From Petunia secreta (lineage: Eukaryota; Streptophyta; Magnoliopsida; Solanales; Solanaceae), in assembly GCA_029990175.1 (NCBI GenBank), contig JARKIP010000065.1:6328501-6392500 (forward strand): a stretch of 64,000 bases of DNA, read 5' to 3'. The notes under the pieces are model-generated. The model saw only the letters and a program-made list of their open reading frames with translations, was not told where the DNA came from and searched no databases. The position numbers and the translations under genes are program-made. This document shows, in pieces, positions 44,758-55,508 of this stretch. Numbering within the stretch: position 1 is the stretch's first letter; every line of letters begins with the position of its first letter.

Positions 44758-45695
44758 GAATACAGGAGTATTCCGCCTCAGCTTTACATTATATCGGGTG
44801 CAGGAGTATTCCGCCGCAAGAGAGTGCAGTAGTATTCCGCCTCTGGTTTATACTATATCGGGTGCAGGAGTATTCCGCCCCAGGAGCAGGAGTATTCCGC
44901 TCCAGTTGGTTATCAGATTGGATTCCCCCCGAATGCAGGAGTATTCTACTTCGGGATGGGATTATGGGCACATGTGACCCTGTGCATCACATTTCATTTC
45001 ATCTCATTTCATACCATTGTGTAGACTTATGATACATGACTACTGTCCTGCTTATATGTGCATTGTTTATTTGTTCATATGTTTTTGGCTCGTATCCCTA
45101 GTTGAGTTTATGGTTTCATACGTGTTTCCGGTTGTTATCTGGCTCTGCCTTTTTATAATTTAAATAAGAGGAATTTGGTTTATCTGTTTCTTCTCCCTAG
45201 CTAGCTATCCTATTCTTTGAGGTGGCTAGTCTGCCCCACTTATTGAGTCCTTTTGACTCACCCTTGTTTGTTGTTTTTTTTCTTGTCTATCTATTTCGTT
45301 TCGGCAAGTACGCTCCAGGATTGAGTTCGCCACGTTATTCAGGAGCGAAGACGACTTCAGCTGTCAGGGTGAGCCAGCTTTTATTCCGGATGGCCACCAG
45401 TTTATTGTTTATTATTTCAGTTGCATTTTGCTCCCTCCAGAAGGTATCTATCTTCTTTTGTACTCTTAGATGTCTAGTCTGTATAGCCCTAAACCTAGTA
45501 TGTTGGGTAGTCAGCTGAAATTTTCTTTCGTACAGCTTAGAAGTGTCAATATGTCTGTGTGTTGTTTTTAAGTCTTGTCCTTATTTATGAATTATTATAT
45601 TTATTTTCCTAATTTAATTGGTAAGGGTTCGCCCGACAGGTCTAGGGGAGGATGTTGGGTGCCCGCACGGCCTAACCGGATTCCGGGTCGTGTCA
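44758..45695 (+). mobile_element. Tekay-like LTR, plus strand, 3' part
   Basis: Resumes the LTR with GGAGTATTCCGCC repeats and runs through CTTATTGAGTCCTTTTGACTC to the end GGTCGTGTCA at 45695. With 41709-42363 it makes most of one LTR lying inverted to the 39066-41668 copy. A 98-codon frame at 45222-45518 recurs in the other copies (3109-3372 and, minus, 39241-39621), but only as part of overall DNA similarity. Confidence 0.85.
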
Positions 45696-45696
45696 A

Positions 45697-47115
45697 TGGG
45701 GGACTCCAAATCACACATAACATGATCATAGTATAAGCATAAGCATGTATGAGGCATAACACATGTGTCAACAATAGATATGGACTCAAAGGAATGAGAA
45801 GAAAACTCTGGATAGAATTATAGACACAACCTAGAACTCAGAATTTATCCAACTCTTTGAATTTTCATAAAATTTTCGGCAGAGTTTCCCCTAAAACTGG
45901 ATGATCCGCAAAAACAGAACCAGCACTATACTACACACGGGAATGGATACCCGGATAAACTGATAACATAAACATGTTATATGGATAACAAGATGAAACG
46001 ATTGGATGACATAACAAATCTTCTGATAGAATGTCTGGACAACACCACTGTCCTGCCTTTCGACCTAATTTTCAGAATGTAGATCAAAGATATAGAATTC
46101 ATGGTATTCATGAAAGTTTTATATATATGTCTTAGAGTTCCAGGAAATCTTGAATCATCTCAATATCAATTTTGTACAAGGAGGTATGCTCAAACTACTA
46201 ACAGCTGTCCGAAGACAAAAACAATTTTTCAGATTTTGAAACATTTTGTGCTATTGTTTTGGACATCTTTTGCCGTGGTTCATAGCACCTGATTAAGCAC
46301 ATATATGGTCACCTTTATTCCATATACGTTACCCACAAGAATCATCAATTTTGGAACTAAGAAAAGCTTCAAAAGCTATAAGATACATGCCTTGCCAAAA
46401 GAAAGGTTTAGCCTTACATACCTTTGATGTTTCTTGCTTCTCAACCTTGTTTCCCTTGAATTCAACACCTTCTAAAGCTTAAACAAGCTATAATACAACA
46501 TTTAGGTACTTTACTTAGTCATGAAGTAATTCTAAAACTCAAGCAATGGACGAAATTGAAGGTAGCATAACGTTACCTTAATCGCGTAGAGCATTTTGAC
46601 GCAATTCGTCTTTAATTTCGAGTTAAGATTGGTGTCCTTCCTTAAAAATCATAAAAGTTGCTTAAACCTTCATATAAGAACTGTTTCTATTCGGTTCTGG
46701 AAATAACAAAAATGAAGACATGTTTTCCTTTTATACTCGAAACATTTCAGTTTTAGTCCTCTTTTGCGCTTATGTCCCTTTTTCTGGCCTGACTTCTGAT
46801 GCTCAAATATTTTTATCCAGATATTGTATGAACAAACCATTAAAAGTGTTGGAAACTACAGCCCAAGACCTTCAATTTGGTATATCATATGTCCGCAAAA
46901 GACCTCATATAACACACCGGATTAATTGCTGAAAAAGCTTTTCTACAAGGCAATTCCTTTGTGGGGTTTTCAGCAACTTAAATCCGATTTTCCCAAACTT
47001 TATATTCAAAATATAAACATCATATATAGTCATATTATGACTTTAAACTCACTTAAATCATTCTTAACATGTCACTAGAAGGATATACCTCACTTTGGAT
47101 ATACGGGGTGTAACA
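45697..47115 (-). mobile_element. 3' LTR of another gypsy-type family
   Basis: In element sense it starts TGTTACACCCCGTATATCC at 47115, next to a polypurine-like tract AACGGGGGAAGAT (47116-47128), and is taken to end GGAGTCCCCCA at 45697. The TG...CA ends are consistent; the low edge is inferred. 45860-45965 also occurs at 36575-36670. No coding. It follows the Tekay-like LTR end at 45695 with a single base between. Confidence 0.65.
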
Positions 47116-47220
47116 ATCTTCCCCCGTTAGGAACATTCATCCTTGAATGTTGAATGAAGTACGTAGAAGCATTAAGCAACGATCTGTTACATACTTGTAG
47201 TAGTGAAAAGATGTGAAAGG
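47116..47220 (-). other. Short internal remnant next to the PPT
   Basis: About 100 bp of PPT-proximal internal sequence of the element whose 3' LTR is 45697-47115. It contains TTCAAGGATGAATG in element sense and ends where a Tekay-like LTR fragment starts. Confidence 0.5.
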
Positions 47221-47550
47221 TCAAATTATTTAACTTTCGACATTTTAGCGGAATCTAACCGAACAACCTCGAAATTCACTTTCGAAAAACCACAAAAGTC
47301 ACAAATAATCATACGAACCTAAAGGTGCTTTCAGATTTTGAATCGGAGCTCGTTCGCCAAAACTGGGCTCGAAAATCTCTTTTTTAGTATTTATCGATAA
47401 TAAAAATTGAAACCTTCTTTCGATGCCTACCAAACGAGGTCTGATTTTGCTAAAATTTTACTGGTCCTAATGGACATAACAAAGTTTTTAAAATTATCGG
47501 CACGCTAATTGGAGTCCTAACTTCCGAAACGACTAACCGAGGTCGTTTCA
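47221..47550 (-). mobile_element. Tekay-like LTR fragment
   Basis: 330 bp matching the outer end of the Tekay-like LTR (compare 41335-41668). It ends at GGTCGTTTCA at 47550, a precise LTR terminus, and directly touches the truncated LTR of the next element. Confidence 0.85.
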
Positions 47551-48883
47551 GTCGCCGCTACCCTTGTTTCTGAATCTGCATCCCCAATCTCCCCATCGAC
47601 TTTTTTTTTTCTAATTAATCAAAAGAACAGGAGGGAACCCACAAACCAAATCAACAATGAGATTAGACTGATTTTGAGAAGAACATCTCCAATCAAACCA
47701 CGAATCCCAACCAACAGTACACACTCTCCTTTTCCCGATCTCCACTCCATTTATATGGCTTTGTTTAGTTTCCCCGTTCCCTGATTTCCCCTTCTTTGAT
47801 TTTGTGTATGTGGGATACGCCGGAGAAGAAGGTGAGGGGTGTAATGAAGCTTTTGTGGATGTTTTTGGTGAGGGTATCTGTGAGGAAGACCATGGGATTG
47901 TTGATGTTATTGTATCGTGTACGGTGTGTGTGTGTGTTAGGTTTTCTGTGAGGAAGACGATGGAATTGTTGATGATGTTGTATCGTGTACGGTGTGTGTG
48001 TGTGTGTTGGGTTTTCTCTGAGGAAGACGATGGAAGTGTACTGTTCCTGTGTGCTTTAATGGAAAGTGGAGGGTGATGGATTTAGGGAAGAAGACTCATG
48101 GGGAAAAGGCCAAAGGAGGTGGGTTCTGCCGTTATTGTGTGAATGTCTATAGTGTATGTATTGTCTCTATTTAAGAAGAGAGACTTAGGATTAGAACGTT
48201 GAGAGATTGAGAGAAAGTTTTGGAATTCGGATGGAGAGGATTAGGGGGATAGGGACTTAGGAAAGGAGAAAATTAGGGGATATTGAAAAAGATTAGGGGA
48301 GGAAAGTAAAGGATGTATTTGGTTAGGAAATGTGGCTTGGTTCATAGTAAAAATGTAAATAAATAAAAATAAATAAAGATAAATAAAGAATTTTGGGTAG
48401 TAATTTTGAAATAAGGAAGAACTAATTATAAAAGAAATTTGGACACTTTACTGACCAATATTTAACTTAAAGGTGTAAAAAATAAAATATGGATATACAT
48501 ATATTATAAAATGCACAAATAAATATTAAATAAACTCAACTAAAATTTTTTAAATATATATAATCACAAATAATTACGAATTTGTACAAATAATCACAAA
48601 TTGAAACAAACTTGACATGTAGCCTAAATGACGTAATTATATAATCTAGCCACTAATATTATAAATGTACTAATTTCAAAAATAGTCACAAGTTTGATAA
48701 ATAGCCTAAATGATGTAAAAGTTAGTAATATAGCCACACTTAAGTATATAATATGTAAATAGAGGATAACGCACGTAAATGCATGATTTCTAATGCACAT
48801 TTTGAACAAATAGTCACATTGCAACCTTAAGTTGAATTATGGCCAATCTTTAGGAAAATGAGGGACAAAATTGGATGTCAACA
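47551..48883 (-). mobile_element. 3' LTR of the large derivative, truncated
   Basis: Colinear with 56385-57760 (both include CGCCGCTACCCTTG, the GTGTATGTGGGATACGCCGG box, TGTGTG-rich DNA and the end GGATGTCAACA / GGGTGTCAACA). In element sense it starts TGTTGACATCC at 48883. The last 1.55 kb or so of the LTR is missing at 47551. Confidence 0.88.
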
Positions 48884-49924
48884 ACTTCCCCTCTTTGTCC
48901 GGGGATGATGAAAGAGTCTTCGGGCAAAGATAGTTAACGGAGTAGCCAATTTTGTCACGACCGGAAAGTAAAACAATTTGAAGGGGAAAATGGGTGTTTT
49001 GGGGTGTTTTTGGCCGAACTCCGGTCTCTGAGTTTCCTACATATCTCGGATTTCATGAGAATCAGTTCGTGTATAGTTCTAGAATGGCATTTTACCTGTG
49101 CGGGATGTTATGATGCATGATTTTGGATGTAAAGACTAAACTTATCCAAGTATGTAAAGTTTAGATTCGTGTATGTTTTGCCTTTTTGGCAGGATAAATG
49201 ATGAATGAAGTAAGGGTACTATCAAAGATGAGATAACATCAGTATATTGAGCGTGGAAAAAGAGGCTTATAATCGTCCTAGTTATGAAAATGTGGTGCGC
49301 TACACACCCATAAAGAGGAGTTCATAGGTACATAGTTTCCACTTCATCTCGATAAATGAGTAATATTTCCCTCGATATTGCCTTGACTGAGCTGGGAAGG
49401 ATTTGAGGAGCAAGTTTTATGAATGCACACGATTCAAGCAGACGGGCACGATTAAACACAAAAATACGCACGATTGACGCAGATGGGCACGAATTAGGAG
49501 GGAACACGAAGCTGATACCCAATCGGCAAGGGGAGAATAGGCAGATCACAGGTACGAATACGAAATTGTAGCTTGGAACTCGGCAAGATAGGTAACTTGC
49601 GGGTGTAGCAAAAGGCATTGTCTGTAGGGTTAGGCTTTGCTTTGTATGTTTTTGAGTTTTTGTGGTTGCATAATTGGCAGTGATGTTTGGAGAGGGCGTG
49701 AGAGTGTGGCACACAGGTTTTCCGAGAGATTGGGGAGTACCCTGAAGCAAAATCATGATAAATGCGATAGATATAAAGATAAAGGTAAAGTAAACTTCCT
49801 TGTTGAGCAGAGTGGTTGTTTTTTCTTATGTCTGTTTTATTGATGTCTCATCCAAATGTCTTTCCAATGCTATGCCCCCGATGCGGACTTTGCTCTGCTG
49901 CAAATTGTTGTCATGTTCACCACC
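48884..49924 (-). other. Internal non-coding region of the large derivative, PPT side
   Basis: Polypurine tract at 48884-48902 on the minus strand, then about 1 kb. The 144-codon minus-strand frame at 49322-49756 shows no motif I recognise and no support beyond being open. Confidence 0.45.
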
Positions 49925-50665
49925 GCGAACCTTATATATCTGCCGACGCAGATTCTATGCTTGTTCAAATGATGTCATGTCCATCGATGCGGACCCTATA
50001 TATCCACCGACATAGATTCTATACATGTCATGCCCACCGATGCGGACCCTATATATCCATCGATATGGATTCTATGCATGTCATGTCCACCAATGCGGAC
50101 CCTATATATCCACCAAGATGGATTTTATATATGTCATGTCTACCGACGTGGACCCTATATCCACCGACGTTGATTCTATGCATGTCATGTCCACCGACGC
50201 GGACACTATATATCCAACAACGTGGATTCTATGCATGTCATGTCCATCGATGCGGACCCTATATATCCACTGATATGGATTCTATGTATGTCATGTCCAC
50301 CGCTGCGGGCCCTATATATCCACCGATATGGATTCTATGCATGTCATGTCCACCGATGCGGACCCTATATATCCACCGACATGGATTCTATGCATGTCAT
50401 GTCCACCGACGCGGATTCTATATATCCACTGACATGGATTCTATGTATGTCATGTCCACCGATGCGGACCCTATATATCCACTGACATGGATTCTATGCA
50501 TGTCATGTCCACTGCTGTGGACCCTATATATCCACCGACATGGATTCTATGCATGTCATGTCCACCTATACGGACCCTATATATCCACCGACATAGATTC
50601 TCTACTTGTCATGTCCACTGATGCGGACCCTATATATCCACCGACATGGATTCTATGCATGTCAA
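49925..50665 (+). repeat. 53-bp minisatellite
   Basis: About 14 tandem copies of a 53-bp unit containing ATGTCATGTCCACCGATGCG and GACCCTATATATCCACCGAC; unit starts at 50341, 50394 and 50447 show the exact period. Since 53 is not a multiple of three, one frame passes through all three phases of the unit, yet a 284-codon frame (49816-50670) stays open. It is treated as a repeat, not a gene. Confidence 0.93.
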
Positions 50666-52979
50666 ATTGATGTATGTTGCTTTGCAAGAGTTGTTAGGTA
50701 TACTTGGTACCTGTGTAGACCTGCGATCAAAGAAAATTTGTGAGTTTTCTAGGGGAGGTCGACTTGCATATTTGTTGTGTTGCGCTCTGCTGCTATATCT
50801 TGTATAATTTTTCCCTTGTCATGATGTTTCTTCATAAGGTTGTCTACCCTTCGGGCTGTATACCCTGTAAGTAAAACTAAAGTAAAGTGCGACAAATAGA
50901 GTGCTATTGTTGTGTCATGCAATGTGCTAAGGAGGCTATCGTGTTGCTATTGTGAGGACTTTTCTTGAAATTTTTGAGGGGACCTCAAAAATTTCTGCCC
51001 CAGTGTCAAGTTTGCGTCTTTCGGAATTTTTGAGGGGATCCTCAAAAATTCTGCCCCAGTTTATTTTTTATGACATATCACCGGGAGAGGGCGGTTGCAT
51101 TGCACTGAACACCAATGTATTGGTTAGAAATCTGCATTCGTCTTTTGGTATATTGATGACTATGAGTATATGGATGTTTTCATACTCAGACTGGGGTTTG
51201 ATATTTGGGTTTTGCTGGATTTGGAGATTGCCCAAAATTGTATTTGTCTTGGGTTGTGATAGAGTGCCTTCATGTTTCACGCTTTTGTTTTCGAAAGTCA
51301 TGGAGCTAACTTCGATGGATTGGCCTTTGTAGAAAGTGTGCTTGTGGTTTGGGAGTTGTAGTTTCCTTTTTGTCGGTTCTTGTTGTATCATTCCATGGTT
51401 TTGATCCATCAGGCTTTGAATATTGTGTTTCAGTACCGGATATCTCGCGGTGTCATGGTATTGAAAATTTGAGTGATGAGTGTAGATCTTGTTGGAACAA
51501 GTTTAGGGATGGGTATCCAGGGAGTAGTTTGTTTGCTGGTTGCAATATCTTTTGACTGGGCTAAAGGAGTAAAGGCATGAGGTTTTGTCATTTTGGTCTA
51601 TCCTTAATTGTGTTGAGCCCGCTCAGGTTGTTGTAGTTGGAAGTCTTGACGGTGGAGAGATTATTTATTGTGAGTTTGGGTGCGACGTCTTTTGATTGAG
51701 CCAAAGGAATAAAGATGTGAGGTTTGTGAGCTTGGTAGTATAGTGATCGGTTTTCTTTGTTGTGACTCTCGTGTGAGTATAATGCAGGTTGTAGTGTATT
51801 GGGATTGTCTGAATACTCTTGGTGTCATATGTTGATGGTTCAAAGGACTTTGTTGTAGGAGAAAATATTTTCAGTTCGGCTTGCTATTTAGGCTTTTTCG
51901 AATGCAAATTCTTGACCGATTTCAGTTTTCAAGCGCAAGACAACCTTAACAAAAGTGGTGAAATGCACAAAATAGTGTGGGCATGTTAGCAAAGACTTAA
52001 AGCAAAAAGGACACATAAGCTTAAGAGAAAGCCTAGACCATGGATAACGGATTAGCGCTTGAATTTGGAGGTTGTGATAGATCGTATAGATATCACAAGA
52101 GATTGCTTAAGTGCTTTATGTAGCAGTCAAGGCACGGATTTTGGCCAAACGACTGACGTTTGCTTAAGCAGGAGATGAGGAGTTGGATATTAATGCAAAG
52201 TGGTAAAGATGTTGTGTAAGGAATAGATCGTGTTGTGCGACAGAAAAGATGTTGTGTAAGGAATAGATCGTATTGTGCGACAGAAAATGTCTTTATCCTT
52301 GGTATTCGACTTAACTCAACCTTTGGATAAAAGGTTTTGAGTTGGGTAGTGAGTTAGAGATAGTTTGGTCATGTGAAAGATTTTAGATGTCAGAATTTGG
52401 TTGTAGAGTAGGGAGATGAGATGTCGTCCCATGTAGGAGATAGGATTTGGAGAAAGGATTCCTTTAGAGACCTAGAGCAACAGACAAATTCAATGCAATG
52501 CGCACATATCAAATAACAAATTCATCTTATAATGCAAAAGACAGCTTTACGGACGATGATTTTAAGAAACACTTTGTGCCGCACTCATCATTTTGTTTTC
52601 TAACAAAATCCGGAGCCTAAAGGAGAATGTTGCATTTATTTGGAATTTATTGCATTGGCTCATATTGAAACAGTATAAGAGAAGGAAGAGACTAAATACT
52701 ATTAGGAAATTAGATTATAGCCAGGCAAATATTTTCATGTTGATCCATCCCCAGAAGATTCTAACTGAGGGATTTTCAGCAACCATGTCAAATGTTCTAT
52801 TGGCCATGATCTTTTGGAAAAGGTGAAGGACGATAGAAAAAGGGAGAAGAAAAATGCATAAGATTCGCTTTATTGCGAGCGAAATGATCAATGTGTGGCA
52901 CAAGCTTTTGAAAATAATGTGACAGAGAATATGAAGAGATGTGTCGTTGCAGGTTGAGAACCCTTTAAACACTTTAGAC
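50666..52979 (-). other. Internal non-coding region of the large derivative
   Basis: Contains two copies of a TTTTTGAGGGGA...CTCAAAAATT...CTGCCCCAGT module at about 50970 and 51030, each able to fold on itself. A 45-bp direct duplication lies at about 52205-52292 (AAGATGTTGTGTAAGGAATA). Frames up to 126 codons are open but carry no recognisable domain. Confidence 0.5.
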
Positions 52980-54804
52980 GGAAATTGCTAATAGACTTTT
53001 GACATGCTAAGGATGTCAAGTCCTTATATAATGCTTTGAGGATAAACGTGCGTTATGTGTCATCCTATCTGTCGGGCGGTCATTTCTGCTTCAAATTGGG
53101 CTTTTAATGCCTCTTCGGTTACCTCCGTGCCTTTGAATGGCATTGAATACAGAATAATTTTGACTGTCTATGAACAAACAACCATTTCTGATTCAATTTG
53201 GGCTTTTGAAGCCTCTTAGGTTACCTACGTGCCTTTGCATGGCATTGAATGCAGAACAATGCCAATAAACGGTCCACATTTTGCACGTTCGATCTTTTAC
53301 GCAAATGCAGATAAATCATGTTCAACGCTCTTTGGGGGTTAAAAACCCATTCGGATTGTTTGAACAAGTTGGCCTATCGGACTTGAGAACAAGTCGACTA
53401 ATAATATGTCATGATGCATGATTCGTAGCGCCGCTACTAAGGAATGGAGTTAGCTAGACCGGATTTTATTATCTTCCCAAGCGGACGGCTCGGGAGCGGG
53501 AACGTCTCGGACGAAATAGATTCCAAGTCGTTCCTCCTAAAGAAATTTTTATGTGAGGGAAGAGGTGGTTGTAACCACCGTATTTTCAATGCGCAATTTA
53601 GAAAGTTGCCAGGAGTGGCGGAAGGTATGCATGCACAAGTTAGAAACGTACGAGTTTTGAAAGAAATACAGAAGTCCACCTCGGGAGTGGGAGTAAAAAT
53701 TAAACATGAAAACAATAAGTTAGTGTCGAGGTAATAATTACCAAAAGCAAAACATATCACTCCTTATAATGTAAAGGACCTCTCTTGTGCCGGAGATAGG
53801 CCTAACAAGACCAACACATATAAGATGCATGATAGGCGTCATTTGATGACGCTTTTGGACAAAGTTGGCTGATGGAATTTAACATACCAAGGATGTTAAG
53901 CCTTCCTAATTTTGATTATAGTATTTAAAGTTGAACAAGTATTTTGCGTCATCCCATTTATTCTCATAACCAAAAAAAATGAATGGAAAATAATTTTATA
54001 AAATAATTGATTTTGGTGTATAAATATAGAAATAAAATTTTTCATAAGTAATAGAAATAAATAATGATTTCTATAAGGGTTTGTATTTATAGAAATAAAG
54101 AATTCATTTTGTTAGAAAAATCAATTTTAAAGTCTATGTTTTCTTTTATTTTTTCAAATTTTCGTGACATGTGACATCCTTCAACAAAAATAAATAATTG
54201 GATGATCCACACTTTTGAGAACAAATGGTCTACATTAGACACATTCAATCTTTAAATAGATGCACACATAACACATTTAAACGTCCCTTAGGGTCGAAAA
54301 CCCGTTCGGTTCATTCAAATATGGTGAACTAGTAGACTTAGACATGAGCCGAAGTCAAAATTTTCTTAAACATGACATGATGCGTGGTTCCTAGACAAGA
54401 GTCTCCACTAAGAGTTGGGTAATCTAGATGAGGACATGGTTCCCCCAGGTGGAAAACCAAGGGGTGGGAACGTTAAGAATTGTTGGTTGTACCACGGACT
54501 AACTAGATTCTCACCGTTTCTTCTAGTGGGGTTTTTGAGAGTGAAACGGCCATTAGATCCACATAACCGTTTATGGTGTGTGCAAGTGTAAAAACTTTTC
54601 AGGAGTGGAGGAAGTGCCAATGGAAAATAAAAAAGAAAATACAATTAAGCAATTAAATAATTGAGCACCAAAATTCAAAAATTCAAAAATAAACCTTAGT
54701 CTTGTAAAAAAAATGAAAAGAAGAAAATTTAGTATCGAAATAAATGGCGAGAAAATAAAGCAAATAAAGAATCTCAATTTAATGTCCGTTATGGTTTGAA
54801 CCTT
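52980..54804 (-). repeat. Diverged tandem duplication in the leader region
   Basis: 52980-53760 and 53860-54790 share the same order of landmarks: TGACATGCTAAGGATGTCAAG versus AACATACCAAGGATGTTAAG, AAAACCCATTCGG versus AAAACCCGTTCGG, ATGTCATGATGCATGATTC versus ATGACATGATGCGTGGTTC, and CAGGAGTGG before an AAGG or GGAAG word. Each copy is about 0.85 kb and strongly diverged. It lies next to the primer site, so it is leader. Confidence 0.6.
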
Positions 54805-54826
54805 GATATCCCCAGCGGAGTCGCTA
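54805..54826 (-). other. Primer-binding site, tRNA-Arg type
   Basis: The minus strand reads TAGCGACTCCGCTGGGGATA, three bases from the LTR edge. This is close to the complement of plant tRNA-Arg(ACG) (TGGCGACTCCACTGGGGATC from memory of the family), the primer reported for Ogre elements. Two or three mismatches. Confidence 0.7.
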
Positions 54827-54829
54827 TTC

Positions 54830-55453
54830 TGTCATACCCGATTTTGGACTCAACTCGAGGCGAGTCAGGTTTCGGATTTCACTGGGTGAACTCGTTTGAG
54901 TTAAGGTGTTGGAGTCGCCACCTAATAAATTTCCTAGGCGTATTATGTCACCTATTAATTTCTAATTCCATTTAAATAATTAACTCTGGGTTGGTCTACG
55001 AGTCTGAGAGTCTGGTAAGAGGTTCAAGTAACTCAAGAGTAAGGGGTTAGGCACCTCTCGAGCTCCACAAATGTGGTTACCGGCCGGACTTATAATTTGA
55101 TTCGAAATAAGTAACTAAGCAATTTAAACTAACTAATTAGATATAGGCAAATAACTAGATGATATAATAATTAAGATAAGAGGTCCTAATAGGCTTCCTC
55201 CTTAAGGATTGCACCTTGCAAAAAAGATGAAAATGAATTAGTAAAACAATAATAAATAATAAATAGTAATAAAAATAATAATAAATACTAATAATAATAA
55301 TGAGAACAAAATAATAATAATGACAAAAAGGCTTCTCTTTGAATTGTTCTCTTCCAAAATAGGTTATCCTCTCTTTCCAATTTTACCTCGCAAGATTTAA
55401 AGAAAAAAAGAGTTAGTGAATAATAATAATATTAATACTAATGAAATAATGAA

Positions 55454-55508
<55 letters not shown>

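Noticed and set aside
49322..49756. 144-codon minus-strand frame in the large derivative, considered as an extra retroelement ORF
   Set aside because: No recognisable domain and no second copy in the window to test conservation.
49925..50665. Regularly repeated 53-bp units considered as a CRISPR-like array
   Set aside because: No unique spacers: the whole unit repeats in tandem, in eukaryotic retrotransposon DNA.
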